Positions 49,766-58,296 of a stretch of DNA of 64,000 nucleotides are shown here, piece after piece. The first letter of the stretch is position 1. Each line of letters starts with the position of its first letter. Location of the stretch: contig JAKVNF010000004.1 in NCBI GenBank assembly GCA_022483465.1, forward strand, positions 371,713 through 435,712, written 5' to 3'. Both the position numbers and the translations under genes were made by a program. Under the pieces are notes generated by a model. That model was not told the origin of the DNA. It saw only the letters and a program-made list of their open reading frames with translations, and did no database searches. The DNA comes from Lachnospiraceae bacterium. GTDB lineage: Bacteria > Bacillota > Clostridia > Lachnospirales > Lachnospiraceae.

Positions 49766-51004
49766 ATGGGATGGAACAATACGCCGAACGCCGAGCGCGT
49801 TCACATCGGCATATTCGGAAAGCGCAATGCCGGCAAGTCCAGTCTTCTCAATGCCCTGACCGGGCAGGACCTGGCGGTGGTCTCGGATGTTCCCGGCACC
49901 ACCACGGATCCGGTCTCCAAGGCGATGGAGATCCTGCCGCTGGGACCGGTTCTCTTTCTGGACACCCCGGGTCTCGATGATGCGGGTCCCCTCGGGGAAA
50001 AGCGGGTGCAGAAAAGCCGGCAGGTGTTAAACCGCACGGATCTTGCCCTGCTCGTGGTGGATGCCCGCACCGGGATGACCCAGGAGGACCAAGAGATCTT
50101 GGAGCGGATGCAGCGAAAAGAGAGCCCCTGCATTGCCGTCTGGAACAAGACCGATCTTCTGCCCAAGGGGGAGGAGATCGCGCTCCCCGCCCTCCCCTGT
50201 CCCGTCATCGCGGTGAGCGCCAAGACGGGCTATCACATCCGGGAACTCCGGGAGCTGCTGCCCCAGGTGGTGCGGGTCCCGGATGAGAAGTTTCAGATCG
50301 TCGCGGATCTCCTCAACCCGTCTGACTTTGCCGTTCTCGTGGTCCCCATCGACAAGGCGGCCCCGAAGGGCCGGCTCATCCTGCCGCAGCAGCAGGCGAT
50401 CCGGGACATCCTGGAGGCCGACGCCACCGCAGTGGTCTGCAAGGAGTATGAGCTTCGGAGCACGCTGGAGCAGCTGGGAGAAAAGCCCAAAATCGTCATC
50501 ACGGACAGCCAGGTCTTTGCCAAGGTGTCCGCGGATACCCCGAAGGATGTCCTCCTCACCTCCTTCTCCATCCTGATGGCGCGCCACAAGGGGATTCTTC
50601 GCCCCTCGGTGCAGGGCGTCACCGCGCTGGATACTTTGCGGGACGGGGACCGGGTCCTGATCGCGGAGGGCTGCACCCATCACCGGCAGTGCGACGACAT
50701 CGGCACCGTGAAGCTCCCCCGGTGGATCCGAAACTACACCGGCGTCACCCCGGAATTTGACTTTGTCAGCGGCATCGAATTTCCGGACGACCTCTCCCCC
50801 TACCGCCTGATCGTCCACTGCGGCGGCTGCACTTTGAATGAGCGGGAGATGCGCTACCGCTATGCCTGCGCCGCAGACGCCGGGGTTCCGATCACCAACT
50901 ACGGGATTCTGATCGCCTATCTGCAGGGGATCCTGGCCCGGAGCGTGGCCGCCTTCCCTGCCGTCTCGATGCTTCTGGAGAAGCCGGGAAAGGAGAAGCC
51001 ATGA
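49766..51004 (+). CDS. hydF: [FeFe]-hydrogenase H-cluster maturation GTPase HydF
   Basis: A 412-residue scaffold GTPase that assembles the 2Fe subcluster of [FeFe] hydrogenase. GTPase motifs: FGKRNAGKSSLLNAL (G1), LFLDTPGLDD (G3), WNKTD (G4). The C-terminal Fe-S ligands appear in EGCTHHRQC and VHCGGCTLNER, the CxH...HCxxC pattern of HydF. Start at 49766 follows AAAGGAG. HydE and HydG are not in the window. It overlaps aspA by 4 bp. Confidence 0.95.
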   Translation: MGWNNTPNAERVHIGIFGKRNAGKSSLLNALTGQDLAVVSDVPGTTTDPVSKAMEILPLGPVLFLDTPGLDDAGPLGEKRVQKSRQVLNRTDLALLVVDARTGMTQEDQEILERMQRKESPCIAVWNKTDLLPKGEEIALPALPCPVIAVSAKTGYHIRELRELLPQVVRVPDEKFQIVADLLNPSDFAVLVVPIDKAAPKGRLILPQQQAIRDILEADATAVVCKEYELRSTLEQLGEKPKIVITDSQVFAKVSADTPKDVLLTSFSILMARHKGILRPSVQGVTALDTLRDGDRVLIAEGCTHHRQCDDIGTVKLPRWIRNYTGVTPEFDFVSGIEFPDDLSPYRLIVHCGGCTLNEREMRYRYACAADAGVPITNYGILIAYLQGILARSVAAFPAVSMLLEKPGKEKP

Positions 51005-52407
51005 GCGAAGCGATGCGCACGGAGACCGACTTTCTGGGGAGCATTTCGCTCCCCGCGGACTGCCTCTACGGGATTGAGACGGCCCGCGCCATCGCCAACT
51101 TTCCGGTCAGCGGGCGACGCGTCCACAAAGAGCTGATCCTTGCCATCGTGACCGTGAAAAAAGCGGCTGCCATGGCCAACGCGGACGCCGGAAAGCTCCC
51201 GAAAGAGAAGGCGGCTGCGATCACCGCTGCCTGCGATATGGTCCTGCAAAGCCCGGAGCGGTACCAATCCGCCTTTCCCACCGACGCCCTCCAGGGCGGC
51301 GCCGGCACCTCCACCAACATGAACGTCAACGAGGTGCTCTGCAACCTGGCACTTCTCCACCTCGGCCACGCCTGCGGGGAGTACACCTATCTCCATCCCC
51401 TGGACGATGTCAACCTGGGCCAGTCCACCAACGACGTCTACCCAACGGCTCTTCGGATCTGCGCCATAGATCTGGTGCGCAGACTCTCCTCGCGCTGCGC
51501 CGCACTCCAGGAGAGCCTCCAGAAAAAGGAGCAGGCCTTTGACGCCATCCCAAAGCTTGGCCGCACCGAGCTGATGGACGCGGTGCCCATCACCCTCGGG
51601 GAGGAGTTCGGCGCCTATGCCCAGGCCATCGCCCGGGACCGCTGGCGCATCTACAAGGCCGAGGAGCGGCTCCGGCAGATCAACCTGGGCGGCACCGCCG
51701 TGGGAACCGGGAACAACACCACCAGGCAGTACGGCGTCCTGGTGACAGAGTACCTGCGGGACCTGACGGGGCTTGGCCTTGCCCGCGCCGAGTACCCCAT
51801 GGACCTCACCCAGAACTGCGATGTCTTCGTGGAGGTCTCCGGTCTCTTGAAGGCCCTGGCGGTCAGCCTGATCAAGATCTCCAGTGATCTGCGGCTCATG
51901 GGCTCCGGCCCCTACGGCGGGCTCTCCGAGCTGCGCCTTTCTCCCCTGCAGGAAGGCAGCACCATCATGCCCGGCAAGGTGAACCCGGTGATCCCGGAGA
52001 TGGCAACCCAGGCGGCAATTCAGGTCATGGCAAACGATGAGGCGGTGGCCTCCTGCGCCTCCCTTGGAAACTTTGAGCTCAACGCCTTTCTCCCGCTTCT
52101 TGCCGACCGGCTCCTCGACAGCCTCAAGATCCTCGATGCCGCAGTGGACCTTCTGACCACCCGCTGCATCGATCCCCTGGAGGCCGACATCGCAGGCTGC
52201 CGCAGCCACCTTTCCCATGCGCTGATCCTCGCCACGGTCCTCTCCCCGTATATCGGATACGAGAAGGCCTCGGAACTCGCAAAGACCTGCGGAAACGACA
52301 GAGAAAAGTACTGCCGCCTGGTTTTGGAGGAGGGGCTGATGACAAAAGAGGCGCTCACCCGGGTTCTTCGCGCCCACCACCTGGAGGATCTTGCCTCACA
52401 GCTGTAA
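51001..52407 (+). CDS. aspA: Aspartate ammonia-lyase (aspartase/fumarase superfamily)
   Basis: A 468-residue lyase that converts L-aspartate to fumarate and ammonia. The superfamily signature GSTIMPGKVNPVIPE is intact, as are GAGTSTNMNVNEV and LGQSTNDVYPTA. Aspartase is favoured over class II fumarase by the overall sequence and by the recurring pairing of such genes with hydF; the fumarase alternative cannot be excluded. It overlaps hydF by ATGA, so translation is coupled. Confidence 0.88.
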   Translation: MSEAMRTETDFLGSISLPADCLYGIETARAIANFPVSGRRVHKELILAIVTVKKAAAMANADAGKLPKEKAAAITAACDMVLQSPERYQSAFPTDALQGGAGTSTNMNVNEVLCNLALLHLGHACGEYTYLHPLDDVNLGQSTNDVYPTALRICAIDLVRRLSSRCAALQESLQKKEQAFDAIPKLGRTELMDAVPITLGEEFGAYAQAIARDRWRIYKAEERLRQINLGGTAVGTGNNTTRQYGVLVTEYLRDLTGLGLARAEYPMDLTQNCDVFVEVSGLLKALAVSLIKISSDLRLMGSGPYGGLSELRLSPLQEGSTIMPGKVNPVIPEMATQAAIQVMANDEAVASCASLGNFELNAFLPLLADRLLDSLKILDAAVDLLTTRCIDPLEADIAGCRSHLSHALILATVLSPYIGYEKASELAKTCGNDREKYCRLVLEEGLMTKEALTRVLRAHHLEDLASQL

Positions 52408-52422
52408 CCATTTCCGGGTGTC

Positions 52423-52456
52423 AAAAATCCCGCAGACATCGTCCGCGGGATTTTTT
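52423..52456 (+). terminator. Terminator after hydF-aspA
   Basis: Stem AAAAATCCCGC / GCGGGATTTTT with a T run. Confidence 0.85.
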
Positions 52457-52502
52457 CTGTTCGTCTTGTTTATCATTCCTGTTCTTCTGCCGTCCTGCTG
52501 CC

Positions 52503-52832
52503 CTACTCCTGCCCGAGGTATGTGAGATACCGCTCTGTCTTCTGCAGCAGCTCCTCCAGACTGAAGTACCCGGCCTTTTGCAGGGTGAGCTTCCCCGCAA
52601 TGTAGACGCACACCGTGGGCGCGGAAAGAATCCCCTCCTGCGCCGCCAATTCAGGGTACGCCTCAATCGGAATATACCGAAGCTGTACGTCCGGATGCCG
52701 TACTCCCCACTGATCCAGCTTCCTCCGGATGGCCGTGCAGGGCGCGCACGTGGCGGTCCCGAACTGGAGGATGACCGCCGGATGGCGCTGGATCAGCGCC
52801 CGGATGTTCTCTTCTCTTCCCAGTGTCTGCAT
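52503..52832 (-). CDS. Thioredoxin-like protein
   Basis: A 109-residue thioredoxin-fold protein with an atypical active site TCAPC (CAPC instead of CGPC) in QFGTATCAPCTAIRRKL and the cis-proline loop ILSAPTVCVYIAG. GGGAAGGGG precedes the ATG at 52832. It lies 28 bp behind an hxlR gene and is probably co-regulated with it, suggesting a thiol-stress role. Confidence 0.88.
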   Translation of the reverse strand: MQTLGREENIRALIQRHPAVILQFGTATCAPCTAIRRKLDQWGVRHPDVQLRYIPIEAYPELAAQEGILSAPTVCVYIAGKLTLQKAGYFSLEELLQKTERYLTYLGQE

Positions 52833-52860
52833 TCCCGTCACCCCTTCCCGAAATTGGACA

Positions 52861-53193
52861 TCACAGATTTGCAACGCCCCAGTCCTTCAGCTCCATCAGG
52901 ATCGGTACCAGGCTGCGCGCCTTCTCTGTGAGCGAATACTCGACCCTGACGGGCATCTCATCGTACTGGTGCCGCTCCACCAGCCCGTCCTCTTCCATCT
53001 CCTTTAATGACTGTGCCAGCATCGTGTTGGTGATGCCGACAACAGACCGCCGAATCTCTCCGTACCGCATCACCGGCTGCTCATGCATCAGGCAGAGGAT
53101 CAGCACCTTCCACTTGCCGCCGATAATGTCCAGTACTTTTTTCAACCCGCATCCGGGTCCGCCGATGGTGGCGCAGGGATCATTTCTTTTCAT
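52861..53193 (-). CDS. HxlR-family transcriptional regulator
   Basis: A 110-residue winged-helix regulator: VLDIIGGKWKVLILCLM, then RYGEIRRSVVGITNTMLAQS and RVEYSLTEKARSL. Cysteines at about residues 7 and 15 (DPCATIGGPGCG) could be redox-sensing as in YodB/HypR. GAAAGGAATG is the ribosome site. Upstream, GTATGTAGTAA- and GTATGCAGTTA-like repeats may be its operator. It heads the operon with the thioredoxin gene. The 53240-53419 interval contains no gene. Confidence 0.9.
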   Translation of the reverse strand: MKRNDPCATIGGPGCGLKKVLDIIGGKWKVLILCLMHEQPVMRYGEIRRSVVGITNTMLAQSLKEMEEDGLVERHQYDEMPVRVEYSLTEKARSLVPILMELKDWGVANL

Positions 53194-53419
53194 GCCGCAT
53201 TCCTTTCTTTGCCGCAGTCTGCTTTTTCTTACCACATAAGTAATAACTGCATACTTGATATTAATTCCTTACTACATACAATAAGCTTATCAGGAGAAAA
53301 ACACAAGAGGCAAGGCAGAGAAAGGACGGCAGTCAGGAAACCGTCATCCTGAAAATCACCAATCCGGCCGTGCTGCGAGAATCTGATATTTGGCCGGCGC
53401 CGGAAAATCAGGGAGGGCG

Positions 53420-53472
53420 CAAAAAGAGCGCCGTCCGACTTCCATTCCGGAAATCGGGCAGCGCCCTTTTCA
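53420..53472 (-). terminator. Terminator of the GH2 gene
   Basis: Long imperfect stem: on the minus strand AAGGGCGCTGCCCGATTTCC pairs with a GGAA...GGCGCTCTT arm, followed by TTTTT. Confidence 0.8.
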
Positions 53473-53506
53473 GATCATGCCGTTTCAAAATTGCCGCATC
53501 CGGTGC

Positions 53507-56092
53507 TCAGCGGATGTCAAGACACAGCTCGGCTTCCGCCATGCCCTCTGCGCTAACCACAAGGCGGACCGTTCCTCTCTCATGGCCGCTTCGCACAATC
53601 GCCATGGCGCTTCCCTGGTATGTCCTTGCAGAACCTGTTGTGTAGTTCTCCTTTGTCACCGGGTTGTCGGAGCCAAAGCCCGCAAGCACCGCGCGCACTG
53701 CCGTCTTCTTTTGCGGCTTTGCCCCCATCCTCTGTGCCATCTGCCAGAGCTCCGGTGCGTCTGCAAAGAAGGGATTGCACTCCTCTTCTCCCATCATCAC
53801 CGCATCCTGCAGTCTGGCCGTGACGGCAACTGCCGCATCCGGGACTCTTCTTCCCGCTTCGTCCGCAACAAGCACCCGGACATAGGCAAGGCTCTCTCCA
53901 TCGGCAGAAAGTTCCGTTCTCTCCGGGAGCAGGACCAGCTTCGAGGGGGCGCCCGTCGTCTCCAGCTGCGCCGCGGAGATCTCTTTTCCGCCCTGCACGC
54001 TCACCGCGCGCAGAATCCCCTTCTCATAGGGCACCTCAAAGACCGCGGTAAAGCGGTGCTCCCTTCCGGCCGGTTTCCTGCCAAGGCTCTTTCCGTTCAG
54101 GAACAGTTCTGCCTCTTCCGCCCTTGTGTAGACGTAGACCTTCACAGGCCACCCCTCAAATCCCGCGTAGTTCCACGATCCGGACATCTCGTTCCAGCCC
54201 CAGCCGCTTACGATTTCCTCCTTCCCGTGGTTTGCCGGATTCTGGGTAAAGAGTCCTGTCCGCTCGCTTCCCCACAGGATTTCCCGGTAAACGCCCTGCG
54301 GCAGCTCCTCCCCCGTCAGGGAGAAGTCTGCATCGTTGGCAAGTCTCCAGGGATAGCCGCTCGACTGGGAGGCAAGCAGCATCGCCCCCATCTTCAGCCT
54401 GGGATCGTCCGCGTCCAAAAACATGGACTTCCCGATGCCCGCCTCGCCGAGATAGTCAAAAGAAGTCCAAGTGAAATCGCCGATCACCCAGGGCATCTCC
54501 TCCACCATCTGCCAGGTTCTGTCCATCTCCTTCGGATAACTCTCCGTGCCGAGGATGACCCGCTCCGGATAGCGCTCATGGTCGTAGGCGTAATGGCTGT
54601 CCATGTAGTTGTAGCCCACAACGTCCAGGCAGTTCATGTAGTTCTCGGTCAGATCCTCCCAGGAGGTGTCCTCCTTGCCCGCATCAAAGTTCTGGGCACC
54701 GGATGCTGCCGACTGTGCGAGCTTCAGGAGGTTCTTTTTGGAATCGCGGTCGCTTGTTCCGCTCCACATGGAGCAGACGGCGCAGGTGACCAGTCTGGTG
54801 TCATCCAGCGTTCTCACATAGGCGGCGAGTTCCTCCGCCTTCTGGTAGCCGTCTCCGAGACCGCCCCGCTCCTCCACCTCGTTTCCGATCGACCAGAGGA
54901 GGATGGACGGATGGTTCCGATCCCGGGTGATGAACGCCTTCATATCGCGCTTCCAGTCCGAGGCGAAGAACTGGCTGTAATCCCCCGGCTGTTTTGAAAA
55001 GCCCCAGGCGTCAAAGGCCTCATCCAGGACATACATGCCGACCGTGTCGGCGGCCTCCAGCATCTGCCGGGAAGGCGGGTTGTGCGAGAGGCGGACGGCG
55101 TTGTAGCCGGCCTTCTTCATGAGCTCCAACTTCCTCACCTCGGCATCGTAGAGAGAGACGGCGCCGAGAAGGCCGTTGTCGTGGTGGTTGCAGCCGCCCT
55201 TGAGCTTGATGCTCTTTCCATTCACCAGAAGTCCCGCTGTGCTGTCGGCACTGACCGTGCGGACACCAAAGCCAGTCTCTGCCGCATCCTGCAGCGCTTC
55301 CTCTCCCGCCTCGTCCTTCGTAAAGATCTCTGCCTTCACCCGGTAGAGGGCAGGATGCGCCGCATCCCAGAGTTTTGCATGCGGAAGTGTCATCGGCACC
55401 CGGATAGCGAGCTCTGCGCCCGCATGGATCGATCCAAAGCCGCTCCTTGTGCAGACCGCCTCTTTGCCGTCTGTGACCGTGACCTGCACCCGCACGCTTT
55501 TTGTCCGGTCCGTGTCATTCCGGACTGTGACTTCATGCAGAAGGACCGCCGTTTCCGCCGTCTCCTCCCCGATGCCCTCGAGCCGCACTGTCCGTGAGAA
55601 GATGCCGTCCTCCTTCACATAGAGCCGGCTTCCGTGGGCGAGATAGACACTCCGGAAGAGCCCCGCACCGGTGTACCATCTGGAATTGGGCTGCATGCTG
55701 GGATTCACCACCACACAGATCCGGTTGATCCCGCCATAGACGACGTGATCCGTGAGGTCTGCCACAAAGGGCGTGTAGCCGTAGTGATGCTCCGCCACGA
55801 GATCTCCATCGACGCTGACCTTGGCATTCATCATCGCGCCGTCAAAGTAGAGCAGCACCTTCTGCCCTCGCCACGCCTTTGGTACCTCCAGAAACTTCGT
55901 ATACGTGGCAGCGCCCGCCGTGAAGTATCCCATCGCGGAACCTGCAGGGGCATCCTCCCGCACCTCGGAGGAGATCATGTAGTCATGTGGCAGTTCCACT
56001 CTCGTGCCGAAGTCCCCCGAGCCGAGTGCCTGCAGCAGCATGTACGTTCCATTTTTGAAATACCAGTCCTGATTGATTTTTTCCCATTTCAT
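53507..56092 (-). CDS. Glycoside hydrolase family 2 enzyme (beta-galactosidase-like)
   Basis: An 861-residue cytoplasmic GH2 with N-terminal sugar-binding jelly roll, Ig-like domain, TIM barrel and C-terminal Ig-like domains. Acid/base Glu is in SILLWSIGNEVEERG; nucleophile Glu is in RVILGTESYPKE. HNPPSRQMLEAADTVGMYVLDE is typical. No signal peptide, so it acts on imported oligosaccharides. Its position after GH120 and GH3 genes suggests removal of galactosyl or arabinosyl-type decorations or beta-linked sugars from xylan fragments; substrate is not proven. Confidence 0.92.
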   Translation of the reverse strand: MKWEKINQDWYFKNGTYMLLQALGSGDFGTRVELPHDYMISSEVREDAPAGSAMGYFTAGAATYTKFLEVPKAWRGQKVLLYFDGAMMNAKVSVDGDLVAEHHYGYTPFVADLTDHVVYGGINRICVVVNPSMQPNSRWYTGAGLFRSVYLAHGSRLYVKEDGIFSRTVRLEGIGEETAETAVLLHEVTVRNDTDRTKSVRVQVTVTDGKEAVCTRSGFGSIHAGAELAIRVPMTLPHAKLWDAAHPALYRVKAEIFTKDEAGEEALQDAAETGFGVRTVSADSTAGLLVNGKSIKLKGGCNHHDNGLLGAVSLYDAEVRKLELMKKAGYNAVRLSHNPPSRQMLEAADTVGMYVLDEAFDAWGFSKQPGDYSQFFASDWKRDMKAFITRDRNHPSILLWSIGNEVEERGGLGDGYQKAEELAAYVRTLDDTRLVTCAVCSMWSGTSDRDSKKNLLKLAQSAASGAQNFDAGKEDTSWEDLTENYMNCLDVVGYNYMDSHYAYDHERYPERVILGTESYPKEMDRTWQMVEEMPWVIGDFTWTSFDYLGEAGIGKSMFLDADDPRLKMGAMLLASQSSGYPWRLANDADFSLTGEELPQGVYREILWGSERTGLFTQNPANHGKEEIVSGWGWNEMSGSWNYAGFEGWPVKVYVYTRAEEAELFLNGKSLGRKPAGREHRFTAVFEVPYEKGILRAVSVQGGKEISAAQLETTGAPSKLVLLPERTELSADGESLAYVRVLVADEAGRRVPDAAVAVTARLQDAVMMGEEECNPFFADAPELWQMAQRMGAKPQKKTAVRAVLAGFGSDNPVTKENYTTGSARTYQGSAMAIVRSGHERGTVRLVVSAEGMAEAELCLDIR

Positions 56093-56134
56093 CTGTTTTC
56101 TCCTGATTGATCACCACTGTGTCGGAAACATCCT

Positions 56135-58207
56135 TCAGAACAGGGGCCGCCCCGCTTCCTCCGCACTGGCAAAGGGTCCTGCGATCGGATTTACGGTCCT
56201 CTTCTGATCAAAATAATCCCGGTTGAACGTGATCGGGCTTCCGTCCGGATTCTCGAATTTCTCCTCCGGCTCAAAGGCCATGCCCAGCGTCGAGGTGGTA
56301 ATCGTTCCTGCTGCCGCAGCCGGGATGCGGTCATAGAGATTGGTCTTCAGCACCGGATGTCCATCCTCCATGACCAGTTTGATCTCCGGGTGGAACTCAT
56401 CATCTGTAAACGCATTCTTCTCCTTCTTCCACGGCTTTGCCCCGCCAAGATAGACATTGCCCTCTGCCCAGACCGGCAGGTGATCATAGTAGCGGTCCGG
56501 ATACTCCGTCGGCGCGCCCATGCCGCAGTATCCCTCGAACTGATGATTCCAGGTGTCGAAATCCGGGTAATCGTCATAGACAAATGTCCCGGCGTCGAAA
56601 TTCATGGTGTCCCACATCCTCGCCTGCGGGCCCGCCTGCTGCAGCCTTTCCTGCAGCATGTGGAAGAGCGGGAAGACCGGCTGCTGCAGGAAGATGTTGT
56701 TGTAGAACCGCGCATCCCCGTGCAGGATCGTCATAAAGCCCATCACCGCCGTCCCGTGCACCGCATGGTAGGGGGTGTAGCGCACAGACGGCTTGTGGAC
56801 CCCGCCATTGTCCGTGCCGGTTCCGATGCAGGTCAGGGATCCGGCAATCAGGTTGTGGACAAACGCCCCGCCCTGGCTCGCAAACTTGATGGCGCGCTCC
56901 GAGAGCATGATGTTGTTGTCCACCAGGGTCGGCCCGTGGGAGACCTCCACGAACAGGTCCTCTCCCATCGCGGTGAAGATGGCCGCCATCGCTCCCTTGT
57001 CCTGCATATCGATCTTCGAGCGGTCAATCGCCAGGGTGTTGTCATGGAGCAGGTTCTGGGTCACCCGCGTCCCCTGTGCCTGCCAGTCCAGCCAGATTCC
57101 CCTGGTGCAGTTGTGAATGTGGTTCCTGCGGATGATCACATCGATGGCCGCATGCATCTTGATCCCGCCGATCTCCGCGCCGGCGAGATTCTGCTTGTTG
57201 TTGATGTGGTGGATGTGGTTGTCCTCAATGACGGAGAACACGCCGCCCAGATGTCCCACAATGCCGGTCTGCCCGCAGTCATGAATGTTGCAGTGCCGGA
57301 TGATATGGCTGCCGACGTGTTCCTTGTCCCATCCCTCATAACTTGCCTGGCAGATGCAGTCGCGCTCGGTCTGGGTGCCATCCTTGTACTTCCAGTGAAG
57401 CCACTTGTTGTCGTTGTTGGGCTGCAGGTACTTGCCCAGGGAGATCCCGGAGCACTTCGACTCATAGATCTCGCAGTCCTCGATGATCCATCCCTTTGAC
57501 CAGTGCGGCCCAATCATGCCGTCCTGATAGGCGGTCGGCGGCGCCCACTGGGTTGCCGCCTCCCGCACCGTGAAACCGGAGAGCGTGATATACCCGATCC
57601 CCTCCTGCTCCGGCAGGAAGCAGTCCCTGCGGACAGAGATCTCCACCTCCTCCGCATTGGGGTCTGTCCCCTGGAAGTTGGCATAGAACACCGTCTCCTT
57701 TGCCGTCTCATCCTGCTCGGCGTACCAGACATAGGTGGAGAATGCCGGATCCCAGGACGCCTTGGAGGGCTTCGGATCGGTCACGGCGGACCGCTCGGTC
57801 ACCTCATACATGGACTTGTGATTCAGATAGACATCCCCGGTATGCGCCACAATGGTGCCGATAAACCAGTCCCCGCTGACCCGGGTCGTGTACGGGTTGT
57901 AATCCCCGAAGATGCCATTGGGCACCCGCGCGGTCCAGACATTTTTCTCCCCCTCCACCGGCTTCCACCCGGTGACGGGCTCTGCCCCGGTGATGACGGC
58001 GCCCAGCGGCTCTGTGGACCGATACGTGATTCTCGCATCCGCGGTTCCCGCATGTTTGGGATTGACATATTCCCGATAAATGCCGGGTGCCACCAGGATC
58101 TCATCCCCCGCAACCGCGAGATCCGCTGCCGCCTGAATGGTGGTAAACGGATGCTCCTGGTCCCCTTTGCCGCTTCGTGCTGCCGATGCATCTACATAAT
58201 ATTTCAT
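56135..58207 (-). CDS. Beta-xylosidase of glycoside hydrolase family 120
   Basis: A 690-residue right-handed parallel beta-helix enzyme. It follows the Thermoanaerobacterium GH120 beta-xylosidase closely by recall: GDVYLNHKSMYEVT, ATQWAPPTAYQDGMIGPHW, SKGWIIEDCEIYESKCS, GQTGIVGHLGGVFSVIEDN, and the two catalytic blocks WLDWQAQGTRVTQN (nucleophile Asp) and LFVEVSHGPTLVDN (acid/base Glu). No signal peptide is present, so it should release xylose from short xylo-oligosaccharides in the cytoplasm. Start at 58207 follows TAGGAGGAGG. It lies 42 bp upstream of GH2 on the same strand. Confidence 0.9.
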   Translation of the reverse strand: MKYYVDASAARSGKGDQEHPFTTIQAAADLAVAGDEILVAPGIYREYVNPKHAGTADARITYRSTEPLGAVITGAEPVTGWKPVEGEKNVWTARVPNGIFGDYNPYTTRVSGDWFIGTIVAHTGDVYLNHKSMYEVTERSAVTDPKPSKASWDPAFSTYVWYAEQDETAKETVFYANFQGTDPNAEEVEISVRRDCFLPEQEGIGYITLSGFTVREAATQWAPPTAYQDGMIGPHWSKGWIIEDCEIYESKCSGISLGKYLQPNNDNKWLHWKYKDGTQTERDCICQASYEGWDKEHVGSHIIRHCNIHDCGQTGIVGHLGGVFSVIEDNHIHHINNKQNLAGAEIGGIKMHAAIDVIIRRNHIHNCTRGIWLDWQAQGTRVTQNLLHDNTLAIDRSKIDMQDKGAMAAIFTAMGEDLFVEVSHGPTLVDNNIMLSERAIKFASQGGAFVHNLIAGSLTCIGTGTDNGGVHKPSVRYTPYHAVHGTAVMGFMTILHGDARFYNNIFLQQPVFPLFHMLQERLQQAGPQARMWDTMNFDAGTFVYDDYPDFDTWNHQFEGYCGMGAPTEYPDRYYDHLPVWAEGNVYLGGAKPWKKEKNAFTDDEFHPEIKLVMEDGHPVLKTNLYDRIPAAAAGTITTSTLGMAFEPEEKFENPDGSPITFNRDYFDQKRTVNPIAGPFASAEEAGRPLF

Positions 58208-58296
58208 GCCTTGCCTCCTCCTAATGAATCCTGTCTCCATGACGGATTATGTTCATCGTACTTGCCTGTGGAAGGCGGCGCAAGCCGTTCCCCCGG

